Below are positions 33,641-44,255 of a DNA stretch of 64,000 nt, piece by piece (the stretch's first letter is position 1; every line of letters starts with the position of its first letter). A program made the position numbers and the translations under genes. Under the pieces are notes generated by a model. The model worked only from the letters and a program-made list of their open reading frames with translations, did not search any database and was not told where the DNA came from. The stretch comes from Turritopsis dohrnii (taxonomy: Eukaryota; Cnidaria; Hydrozoa; Anthoathecata; Oceaniidae). The stretch covers positions 868,001-932,000 of the forward strand of contig BQMF02000064.1 in NCBI GenBank assembly GCA_027922465.2, given 5' to 3'.

Positions 33641-36179
33641 TGAAAATCATTGTCTCTATTATTATTTTAATAACTTCTTTACAGTAGCCAAAAATCTGCT
33701 GAAAAAGTTAAGTTGCACCTTAAAAGTGCGCTCTAACTTGTCCAATTTTACTACTTACTACTGAACTAGTGAATTCATAATTCTTATTCTATTTATTACT
33801 ATTTATATTTCCATACTGCTAAAGAGACAGTTGTATGAGTTGTAATCTTTGGGGTTTTTAGGAGCTACAGCTAAATTATGGATCCTGAATCAATTTATCA
33901 ATTTACAAATGCGATCGTACGTACGAATGCATCATAAATATGTCGATGTTTCAGTTGGAAATTGACATTGCTTCTTGTCAGAAAATGGACTTCCCATATA
34001 ATATAAGCTCATCTATTTGGTTGTCATCAATCTGGAACAAAATAAATTATCACTTGAAATTTCCCCCATTGCATTGTCTTTTCTCTTTCCCAGGCTTTTC
34101 CCTGATATTTACAACTATGTTTCCCTGAATGAAAAAAGTTTGAAAGTAAAGTGTGACATTTTGTTGCACGTAGAGAAACTTGTGAGAAATAAAGACGATA
34201 AGTAGGCCCATAGAAATACGAAAAGAGATAGAATAACATCAAACTTTAGCTCACCTTAGCTCTATTCAAATTTCTATTCAATTTTCAAACAATGAGAATC
34301 CATGCGTGTTGCCTCGCCTCATTCTCTTTTATGCAATGTTTATTATTTTTTAACTACTCGGTAAAATTTGAAGTAAAAACCGAAAATTTTAAATCAAAAA
34401 CGAGTATACTTAACAAGTTCATTCGTAAAAACAAACATGCTATCCTCATTAGGGCTTCTAAAAGCTACTTTTTTTAGAAAATCGGAAATGAATTCGTTTT
34501 TTCGTTTTTATGCTATCATGAAAAACATATTTTCGACTTTTCATTTCACATACTCGGACGTTTGGTTCATTATTTTACGAACTAAAAGCGTTTTCAAGTT
34601 GTTTTCACTAGTACGACCTCCTAAGGAATATAAAATGTTGTGGTGTAAGGATCGGGACCGAAACTAATTGGCGTCCTCTTAATTATGGTCATAAACATTG
34701 TTTACACTTTCTTAATTGTCGGCGAATAATTATCACGCCGAAAAAATAAATCTACCAATCAAAATCTCTGGTATATAATAATAGCGCACGTGCACAGCTG
34801 TATATTTTTAAGTTTGTAAAAACAATCTTCTATTGTGCAGAGATTGAGTGAGAAAAAAGTTATGTTTCTGCCAAACTAGATTATAAAGATATTTGCTATA
34901 CTTTTAAGGAAACCTTCCAGAAAAAGAAGTTGAAGTATTTTTCTCCAATTTTAGACAGTCGGAATATACATTTTATACATAAATATGCTTTTAATGCCAT
35001 TTATATATGTCAAGGCATATTTACGACAAAGCAGTGATGATCTCTGTTTCATCAGAAAGCTGACAGCTTATCCGGAGAACAATTTGTAAAATTGTTCATG
35101 TTCGTTCAAACAGAAATATTTCCACTTCAAAACATACATGTTCATTACGAGAGTCAAGTTTACTTTCGTCAATGTTATTGTCGTCATTTATATCAACATC
35201 AATCTCAAAATCTTCAATATGATTTTACATATTTGTTTAGTCGATCACGAGAAAGCAATGAATACGAATATTATTCTCGTCAAATCGTAAAACACAAACT
35301 TATTTTTCGTTATGCTACCATCTGAATAATTCTAATAATTTTGATAATTATGCAGAATTGATAAAAAGACATTAGCTGAAGTCCCACATTCTGAAAAATT
35401 AACAATAGATCTCGAGATCTGAATTACGACTTTTATTACGGAGAACAATAGACTTCCATATATAGCGCGAAATTTAAAATTTTTAAAATTCAACTTTGTA
35501 TACGGCCACCAGTAATTACAACATGGATGGTACAAAGGAAATTTCATCGATGAGATCTTTTCATACATAAATTGAAATATGATGAAGAAGTTAAAGCTTT
35601 AACAGCTAAAACAACTTATGATTACATACAGAACAAAAAAAACAAAGCAAGGGTTCTGCAGGAACGTTAAACACAATGATCCGAAACTATAACTATTTTA
35701 AGGGAAGAAATATTTGCGGATAGGAAATTTGTTAAACAAGCTGTTTATTACCGAAACCTCAAACTTAGAGCACACATCCTCAAAAATGATTCTGAAAATT
35801 TGAATATCCGCAAAATTTAATTCCGCGAATTTCTACAACTGTATTGCATCAGCAAAAATAATTTTTCCAAAACGTGCAGTTTTTGGTACCTTCATTGGGA
35901 GGAAAAGGAGAAATGATACACCTATATGCGGACGTCCTTTTTTGAAATTTCTAAAAATGGCCAAATTTATGCGAACGTATTTTATGGATGGTCCCATTCG
36001 CAAACATAAATTCCCCAATAATTTCTCCCCGCAAAAATTGTGCTTTAAGGTTAGCCAAGAGATGTCATGAAAAATATTTTCGAAATGGAAAACGAAAGAA
36101 AGAAATCTTCCCAGTTGCACTGGAAATGAGATTTCTTCTTCGTCAAAAGAAATCCGCGCATTGAAAGTGGAATAATGCT
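33641..36179. other. Intergenic, nothing recognised
   Basis: AT-rich sequence; short chance ORFs. A weak open stretch at 35850-36120 on the plus strand may belong to the adjacent LINE relic. Confidence 0.4.
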
Positions 36180-36700
36180 ACAAAAGGAGCCCAGGATGGA
36201 GGAAATGAGAGGAAAGAATTTAAGAAAACTAGAAATAAAGTAAAGACGTTGATACGCAAGTTTACGCGTGAATCTAAATGAAATGTAGCAAATAAAGCCA
36301 AATCAAACTCAAAGCTTTTCTTGTCCCATGTGCGTAGCAAGTTGAAAACTAAATCTGGGATAACACCTTTGGAAGACCTACCTAACGGGATAAAACAACT
36401 GAAATTCGCGAATAATGAGAAAGCAGACCTTCTACAGCGGCAATTCTTGGGCGTATTCTCAGAGGACCATTTATAGAACAATGCACAGCAATTGCAGAAT
36501 GCCAAGTTGATGAAAGCGTTATCATGAATGAAAACAATCAGCTGAATGTCAATAAAGCATCTGGTCCGGACAAGATACACCCTCTTATTTTGAAAGAGCT
36601 TGTTACTTTTCTCTGTAACAAACACAACGAGGATCCTTTTAAGAGGGGTTTCATAACAAAGAAACAATGGAATAAATGTCAGACTAGTATTTTGTTGACG
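36180..36700 (+). pseudogene. CR1/jockey-like LINE remnant (RT N-terminal region)
   Basis: Frameshifted plus-strand reading gives a SYVRSKLKTKSGI-like stretch, ADLLQRQFLGVFSEDHL, then NKASGPDKIHPLILKEL, the sequence that precedes RT fingers in many LINEs. A KRGFITKKQWNK stretch resembles the usual GxxPxxWK block. Stops interrupt the frame several times. Confidence 0.7.
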
Positions 36701-36714
36701 ATAGATATTACAAT

Positions 36715-36935
36715 TTAGGCCAAATTTGGACCAAATTTTGAAAGTTCTCCAGTTTTCAAAAAAATTTGCGCAAACTACAATTGGAAGGTGCTTGTTTCGA
36801 AATTGACAGTCGTTTTTTCAAGTTTAACAAAACTTGGGCAATTTAGGTCAAATTTGGGGCAAATTTGGAAAGTTCTCCAATTTCATAAAAAAATGCACAA
36901 AGTACAATTGGAAGGTGCTGATTTCGAATTTTATG
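36715..36935 (+). repeat. Two tandem copies of a roughly 124-bp unit
   Basis: AAATTTGG...AAAGTTCTCCA, then TACAATTGGAAGGTGCT and TTCGAA occur at 36719-36805 and again at 36846-36930. A related piece (CAATTGGAAGGTCCTGAT) lies at about 59945. Confidence 0.75.
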
Positions 36936-38376
36936 ATCATTCTTATAAATCGATTATTTCTCAAATATTGAATACCAACTATACAATCATGGTTCTTTTA
37001 TTTGACTCAGATTATGTTCACTTCCTTTATTTCATTATTAGTCAGCGGCTTTAGCCAGATGACTATTGGAATAGGGTTTTGTAGTCCTCGTCGTCGTCGT
37101 CGTAGTCGTCTGTGATTTTTTAATGAAAAATATCTACGAAGGAGTGTCTTCTAATGGATTTTTATTCATTTTATTTTTTTTTTTTTTTTTCATTTTAAGC
37201 TTGATCTCCGGCAAAGAGGAAGAGTTTTATCTTATTTATCGTTATTTTATTTGATTTTGTAAAAGTACTTGGTTCAACTTGTTCATCAGACAGGGCACAG
37301 AGATAAAGTCTTATCATAGGTATTTTTGCAGAAATTGGTAAAGCCTTCTTTTAGTTTATTTTTATTTCATTGATTTCTTTATAATTGTTTCTATTGCACA
37401 ATCTACTCTATTTCGTTTTTTACGTGACTTAAATTAAAGTAAATTTTTCAATAGTAAAACAAAAGAAAAAGTTTCTGATATTTGTTTAGAGGTTGTGAGC
37501 TATCATTTCGAAACTTTTCTAAATATGGACAAAGAAAGATTAGTGATGGCTGGTATGGTGATTCCCTGATTTTCATGAATTATTGTGAAAGTATTTTTAG
37601 TAAGTTATTCTAAATTCTAATTTAAATTTTTGTTAGTTACATAGTTATTTTGCTTTTCTTCAGAATATAGGTTACTTGGCTCGAAAAAAGTTAGAAAGCA
37701 TCCACATATTCTAAAGCAGGGTCAAGGGATGAAATCGACTGTTTGAAGTCATTCCCAGACTTCTTATGGAACTATTCTTCTATCACGTTAGCGGTCAGCG
37801 GTTACTATTAGTAGATATAAAATGCATCAATTCTAAAGTTTCTATCTCTTGTTGCTCCATTAGTCAGGACGCTACCGTCAAAAAAAAGGTGGCGGGATGC
37901 GGATTAATCATAAATGGTTTAGAAAGCTCAAATACCATCCTCTTGTTACGAAAATGTTTACTGGCCAGTTTCTAGTCACCAAAATGGGCTTGCCAGGACC
38001 AAAATACGTTTTTTCCATATGACGTCACAGGTCAAGTGGTAAGGAAAAGATTTTTTTCGAATTTTTCAAATATCATTGATGTCATCTGAAAGAGTTTAAA
38101 ATTCTAAGTAAAAAACATATATAAACGCTAACGTAATTTTGTCTACATCAAAAGTTACAGCCTCTTGAAAGTGCTATGACGTCATCGAAAAGCAGTGTAA
38201 AAATGAGCGATTAAAGAATTATGACATCACGTGACATTCCACTGGGCACTGGATACATAAAACATTGATAAATAAAAGAAGCTGCTTCCAATTAATGTTT
38301 GACTTCAACGGACAGCAAGAAACAAACAAACATCATCTTATCCTATCAAGAAAACAGAGACATAAACACGTTCAGT
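36936..38376. other. Intergenic; CGT microsatellite and a conserved-looking repeat
   Basis: (CGT)n at 37089-37110; poly-T at about 37168-37190. The stretch 38015-38240, with two TGACGTCA words and AAAAGTTACAGCCTCTTGA, looks like a dispersed repeat but has no partner in this window. No gene recognised. Confidence 0.4.
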
Positions 38377-38838
38377 TTAACTATTCCATATTTCAGTGTC
38401 CATCATCTTCTTCTTCTGTCTCGCTGTCAGAATCAGCATTGTCTCTACCAGTGTCAGAGGTTTCTTGTTAGCGCATTCGTGGCATCCACATAAATCTGTA
38501 CACGGGAGAGCATGTGATAAACAGATACAGTTTCCTTTTTGACAAGCTGATTTCTTGTAGTTGCATGAAATCAGTTGTAACACATCATCTGGAGCTGGTG
38601 GCAAAATTATCCACTGTATGGAAAGGACCCCATCAATAATTTTCAAACCGTGCCCATCTGGCGAGGGGATGACAAAACTTGCATATAAAGCATTTCGAAC
38701 CATAGAGATAACAAAGGAAACACGCTTGCAGTGACAGAGCAACGCATCTCTGGTGGGAGGAAGCTTTTGCGGAGGTGGTGTGATCGTTGCTGATGTAAAC
38801 TTTAAGTATCTGGCTTCATTGACGTTTTCACATTTCAA
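38377..38838 (-). CDS. Cysteine-rich orphan ORF (transposon-associated?)
   Basis: 153 codons. It contains TITPPPQKLPPTRDALLCHC, then PSPDGHGLKIIDG, APDDVLQLISC, and a cysteine-rich knot (CNYKKSACQKGNCICLS, HALPCTDLCGCHECAN) loosely like a CXC/tesmin repeat. I have a sense that similar orphan proteins are multicopy in cnidarian genomes, which would imply a mobile-element tail; that is memory, not shown here. It lies 17 nt from a pogo terminus at 38856. The upstream part of any larger protein is missing. Confidence 0.45.
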   Translation of the reverse strand: MKCENVNEARYLKFTSATITPPPQKLPPTRDALLCHCKRVSFVISMVRNALYASFVIPSPDGHGLKIIDGVLSIQWIILPPAPDDVLQLISCNYKKSACQKGNCICLSHALPCTDLCGCHECANKKPLTLVETMLILTARQKKKMMDTEIWNS

Positions 38839-38855
38839 GCTATATAGTTTACATA

Positions 38856-39220
38856 CAGTATACTCCCGATAAGTGGTACACCGGATAAGTAGGACGCTCG
38901 CTAGTACACTTTTTCCCGGTCCCTTGGTCTTGCTTACCCTTTACAGGCAAAAAATCTTCGCTTAAGTAGTACACCGGATAAGTAGGACGCCCGCTAAGTA
39001 GTATACTTTTTCCCGGTCCCTTGGCGCAAAAACTCCGCATAAGTAGGACATTCAATGCAGCGACTTCCAGAAGAGTGGAATGTTTTTGGTTCAAATCGTC
39101 AATGAATAGATTGTAAACAATCAATCGAAAGATTTTGTTGAAAAAATGTCACAGAAAATGCCTGAGGGAATTCAATCTACCTCAAGACAAACGACGTTGA
39201 CAGATTTTTGCATTACGTAG
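38856..39220 (+). mobile_element. pogo/Tigger-like element fragment with CAGTATACTCCC terminus
   Basis: TA then CAGTATACTCCCGATAAGTG at 38856, followed by repeated CACCGGATAAGTAGGACGC and TTTTTCCCGGTCCCTTGG words. Further right, a plus-strand frame from 39147 (MSQKMPEGIQS) ends TSRQTTLTDFCIT-stop at 39220; QTTLTDF resembles the PCNA-binding tail seen in some pogo transposases. The middle of the element is missing and no right TIR is seen. Confidence 0.55.
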
Positions 39221-39475
39221 ATTATGTTGCTTTAAGTTTTTTCCTGTTAAAAACGAAAAGGTTTACATGAGTTTTCATATTCCTCAAAAAGCACCACAGT
39301 ACACGTACAAACAATTATCAAAGAATAAAAAACGGTAGTAAGTCCAATGACTTTATATTTATTTGGGATGATGGGTTTCCTTACAAAGTCCAGTGACTTC
39401 ATGTAAGTCTTTGTTCAATAAAAAATTGTTCCAGGAAGTAGAAAGTGATATCAGTAAAAACAAGATAACCTATTA

Positions 39476-39799
39476 CCTTAATCGGAGAAATTTTGGCGCG
39501 GATTTAATTTGGCGCACGGCAAATTTGACATTTTTAGCGCAGATTTAAATTGACGCAGCCGAATTTTTTTTTAATTTGACGTGGATTTAATTTGGCGCAG
39601 CTACCACTTTTCGAAATTGACAAAAGGTTGTATCATAAAGAAATCGGGTTAATAGTAATCTATAGAAACATTGATAATTCAAGTAATTTTCTGGCGGATT
39701 TAATTTGGCGCAGCCGAAAAACAATTAAATTTGGCGCGGATTTAATTTGGCGATGTTTTGCATTTTGCGCCAATTACGCCAAATTTTCTCCGGGTAAGG
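39476..39799. mobile_element. TA-flanked MITE, CCTTA family (TTTGGCGC interior)
   Basis: CCTTAATCGGAGAAATTTTG at 39476 matches inverted CCTTACCCGGAGAAAATTTG from 39799, with TA on both sides (39474-39475, 39800-39801). The interior repeats GGATTTAATTTGGCGC-type words in both orientations. Confidence 0.7.
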
Positions 39800-39847
39800 T
39801 ATAAGTATAAGTTTTCAGATTACACAAGCCTTAAATGATCTGTTATA

Positions 39848-40566
39848 CCATGGAGGTATAAAACAGAAGGAGAACGAACTCTTATTTTTCTATTATTCAG
39901 ATAATGACTATTCTATTCATTGCGGTATCACTTTGATGTCATCCGTGATGCGCTTTCGGCTGGTTGTCGGTGAAACGAATACTTTTTTAAAAATTAACGA
40001 CAATTTAAAAACCAAATATCATCCATTATAACAACGGATCAACTTGCTGCATAGTGACAAGCAGATTATTAAACCTAAAGCTTCCTTGAGAAACAAATGA
40101 AACTCTATGTTTTTATACAGAGTTGAAGATATCGCGTAATTCATGTATAAGTTCCAATCTACATATCTTCTGACTAAAATGCGCCTCGATAGTGCCGCGG
40201 TACGTGCAAAAACTTAGGATTATTCTCTCTTCAAAAACTGAAGCTTGGCGAAACTGCTTGAGGGGATCACGAGATATAAAGACCTAAAGTTGCAATGTTT
40301 TCGTTGCATATTTGTGACGTTTTTGCATAATTCTCCCAATTCCTACAGATTATACATGCTAAGCACTTTACCCTAACGATCTTTAATCACATTGGAGAAT
40401 TGATATGAACGAAATTTTCACGCAAGAACGCCAAAATTATAAAAATTATGCAAGATGATAGCAATTATATGTTATTACACACTGAGGACTTAAACAATGC
40501 AGCGCATCACGGATAGTACAATAGCAGATTTTGAGTTCGTTCTCCTTCTGTTTTATACCTCCATGG
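39848..40566. mobile_element. 719-bp MITE with 34-bp perfect TIRs and TTATA target duplications
   Basis: The first and last 34 bp are exact inverse copies (begin CCATGGAGGTATAAAACAGA). TTATA flanks both ends (39843-39847 and 40567-40571). A subterminal ATCCGTGATGCGCT is also inverted (about 39942 and 40503). No ORF. It ends 18 bp before the 22-bp satellite array. Confidence 0.9.
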
Positions 40567-40583
40567 TTATACAAATCAGGCTA

Positions 40584-43104
40584 CACAATAATTCTTAAAG
40601 GGACACAGAATAATTCTGGTGGGGGTACAGAATAATTCTGAAAGGGGTGCAAAATAATTCTGGTGGGGGTACACAATAATTCTGAAGGGGGTGCAGAATA
40701 ATTCTGGTGGGGGTGCAGAATAATTCTGGTGGGGGTGCAGAATAATTCTGGTGGGGGTACACAATAATTCTGAAGGGGGTACAGAATAATTCTGGTAAAG
40801 GGTACACAATAATTCTGAAGGGGGTACACAATAATTCTGATGGGGGTACAAAATAATTCTGATGTGGGTGCACAATAATTCTGAAGGGGGTGCAGAATAA
40901 TTGTGATGAGGGTACACAATAATTCTGAAGAGGGTGCAGAATAGTTCTGGTGGGGGTACACAATAATTCTGAAAGGGGTGCAGAATAATTCTGGTGGGGG
41001 TGCACAATAATTCTGAAGGGGGTGCAGAATAATTCTGGTGGGGGTGCAGAATAATTCTGGAGGGGTGCAGAATAATTCTGAAAGGGATGCACAATAATTC
41101 TGGTGGGGGTGCACAATAATTCTGGTGGGGGTGCAGAATAATTGTGGTGGGGGTGCAGAATAATTTTGAAGGGGGTGCAGAATAATTCTGGTGGGGGTGC
41201 AGAATAGTTCTGGTGGGGGTGCAGAATAATTTTGAAGGGGGTGCAGAATAATTCTGAAGGGGGTGCAGAATAATTCTGAAAGGGATGCACAATAATTCTG
41301 AAGGGGGTACACAATAATTCTGATGGGGGTACAAAATAATTCTGATGGGGGTGCAGAATAATTCTGAAGAGGGTGCAGAATAATTCTGGTGGGGGTGCAC
41401 AATAATTCTGAAGGGGGTGCAGAATAATTCTGAAAGGGATGCACAATAATTCTGAAAGGGGTGCGCAATAATTCTGAAAGGGGTGCGCAATAATTCTGAG
41501 GGGGTGCACAATAATTCTGGTGGGGGTGCAGAATTATTGTGATGTGGGTACACAATAATTCTGAAGGGGGTACAGAATAATTCTGGTGGGGGTGCAGAAT
41601 AATTCTGGTGGGGGTGCACAATAATTCTGAAGGGGGTGCAGAATAATTTTGAAAGGGATGCACAATAATTCTGAAAGGGGTGCGCAATAATTCTGAAGGG
41701 GGTGCACAATAATTCTGAAGGGGGTGCACAATAATTCTGGTGGGGGTGCAGAATAATTGTGATGTGGGTACACAATAATTCTGAAGGGGGTACAGAATAA
41801 TTCTGGTGGGGGTACACAATAATTCTGAAGGGGGTACACAATAATTCTGGTAAAGGGTACACAATAATTCTGAAGGGGGTACACAATAATTCTGATGGGG
41901 GTACACAATAATTCTGATGTGGGTGCACAATATTTCTGATGGGGGTACACAATAATTCTGAAGGGGGTGCAGAATAATTGTGATGAGGGTACACAATAAT
42001 TCTGAAGAGGGTACAGAATAATTCTGGTGGGGGTACACAATAATTCTGAAGGGGGTACAGAATAATTCTGGTAAAGGGTACACAATAATTCTGAAGGGGG
42101 TACAGAATAATTCTGATTGGGGTACACAATAATTCTGATGTGGGTGCAGAATAATTCTGAAGGGGGTGCAGAATAGTTCTGGTGGGGGTACACAATATTT
42201 CTGAAAGGGGTGCAGAATAATTCTGGTGGGGGTGCAGAATAATTCTGGTGGGGGTGCAGAATAATTCTGGTGGGGGTGCAGAATAATTCTGGAGGGGTGC
42301 AGAATAATTCTGAAAGGGATGCAGAATAATTCTGGTGGGGGTGCACAATAATTCTGGTGGGGGTGCAGAATAATTGTGGTGGGGGTGCAGAATAATTTTG
42401 AAGGGGGTGCAGAATAATTCTGGTGGGGGTGCAGAATAATTCTGGTGGGGGTGCAGAATAATTCTGGTGGGGGTGCAGAATAATTTTGAAGGGGGTGCAG
42501 AATAATTCTGAAGGGGGTACAGAATAATTCTGGTGGGGGTACACAATAATTCTGAAGGGGGTACACAATAATTCTGATGGGGGTGCACAATAATTCTGAT
42601 GGGGGTACACAATAATTCTGAAGGGGGTGCAGAATAATTGTGATGAGGGTACACAATAATTCTGAAGGGGGTACACAATAATTCTGATGGGGGTACACAA
42701 TAATTCTGATGGGGGTGCAGAATAATTCTGAAGGGGGTGCAGAATAATTCTGGTGGGGGTACACAATAATTCTGAAGGGGGTGCAGAAAAATTCTGATGG
42801 GGGTACACAATAATTCTGGTGGGGGTACACAATAATTCGGTTGGGGGTACACAATAATTTTAATGGGGTGATACAATATTTCTGGTGGGGATACACAATA
42901 ATTTTGTTGAGGGTACTTATTAATTTTGATGGGGGTACACAATAATTCTGAGGGGGGTACACAATAATTCTGAGGGGGGTACATAATAATTCTGAGGGAG
43001 GTAGACGATAATTCCAAGGGGGTACACAATAATTCTGGTGGGTTACACAATATATACTTCCCTTTCACAATAATTCTGAAGGGGGTACCAATTAATTCTA
43101 AAAG
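40584..43104 (-). repeat. 22-bp satellite array, about 114 copies
   Basis: The plus-strand unit is GGGGGTRCASAATAATTCTG followed by two variable bases (GT, AA or AT). The minus strand lacks stops in any frame of the consensus, so long frames run through: 43152-40576 (858 codons), 42962-40581 (793), and a third frame split into 42832-41534 (432) and 41509-40595 (304). Because 22 is 1 mod 3, every frame yields the same 22-residue repeat containing NYCVPPSELLCTP. Higher-order duplication is visible. Probably non-coding satellite; no start context, splice sites or diverged unique domain support a protein. Confidence 0.9.
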
Positions 43105-44255
43105 TTCGCCCACGCAAGACACATTCACGATTAGTATAATAGCACGTGGCATTTGACATCAGATGTTTTATGATCACGGGGAATCATTGCATTGCATCCC
43201 CAATTGAACGCGACGTTTTTGGGGAAATATCTTGAGAACCAATAGGGATAACTGACGTTTTTTAGGGTCCGCGATACGGGTGATGGAGTGACGCAAAATT
43301 GGGACCTAAATTTTATTTGGTACTGCGGATATGACGTCATCAAAATCTTTAATCGACGATATCTCTGCAACGGTTGATCGTAGCAAAACGATCCCATACA
43401 TTTTCTTGATCAGTTTTTCGAGCTCTACAACATGGGTACATTTTCCATTCACAATTCCGTGATTTTATTTTTCGTCACGGGGTTCTCCACACGGGAACGC
43501 AGGATTCTTGCACATCCGTTTCGAAGTTAAGTTCGGTAAAAAGGTTTTACCCGGGATACTAGTATATATATATATACTAGAAATGTTTCTTAAGGGTTTC
43601 TTATCTTCGTATGAAAACAACCATTCGAACGTTCCAAAATTATGATCATGGAAAGTAAATTCCAGGTTACACTACATTGAACAGGCGTTTTTCTTTTATT
43701 TTGCTTTAAAAAGACAAATGTTTCGCAATAATCTTAGCAATGAGGGAAAACATTTAGCTCACAAAATTTCTCAGTTTCTTAGAATAGAGTGAGCTTACTA
43801 CAGTATATAGTTTCTTAGGTTTCCAAGGTCATTTGACTAGAGTTTCTTATGTGTATTTCTGGTAAATATGTCAAAAAATTCTAATGAGGAAATAACCAAA
43901 TTATTATCAATGGAATAAACTGCTATATTTTGGAGGAAGGGGAGAAAATAATTCTGGAGGGGCTACGAAATCATTATGGATCAACTGTCTATTTTATATA
44001 AGAAACATTCTTAATACTGATGCCAAAGTATATTTTAAACGATGTACATAGTAAATTCTGGCATGGTATTCATGTTCGTCATCTTCATCAGCATTATTAT
44101 TCCGGACGAATAACTATTTGAAATTTGACTTAAAGTTATATGTAGAAACTACGGGGGGTGTCGAATAATTCGGGGGTACCATATAATTTATTACAGGACT
44201 CTATGAGAATGAACTGCACATGTTTAAAATGTTTAGCAATGTCACAAATTCATAC
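43105..44255. other. Intergenic; stray satellite units
   Basis: Degenerate 22-bp units occur at about 43949-43975 and 44153-44189. 43140-43560 is GC-richer with TGACGTCATCAAAATC and looks like a dispersed repeat. A small TATA microsatellite lies at 43564-43577. No gene. Confidence 0.5.

Noticed and set aside
36143..36667. 174-codon minus-strand ORF
   Set aside because: It is the antisense of the LINE fragment on the plus strand, which carries the recognisable NKASGPDKIHP motif.
40584..43104. CRISPR-like array
   Set aside because: The 22-bp units are directly contiguous with no unique spacers, the genome is animal and there are no cas genes; it is a satellite.
40584..43104. Heat-shock elements in AGAATAATTCT
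   Set aside because: The core is a palindrome (CAGAATAATTCTG in some units) but GAA and TTC are 3 nt apart, not 2 as in an HSE, and many units read CACAATAATTCTG, which breaks the left arm.
40576..43152. A genuine 858-residue repeat protein
   Set aside because: Openness follows from a stop-free unit; the other two frames are equally open and no unique domain, start context or splice structure supports coding. Kept only as a finding.
43500..43560. 5S rRNA or 5S-derived SINE (TTCGAAGTTAAG, CCCGGGATACTAG)
   Set aside because: Two short words resemble 5S rRNA but the intervening conserved boxes and length are absent; most likely chance within a dispersed repeat.
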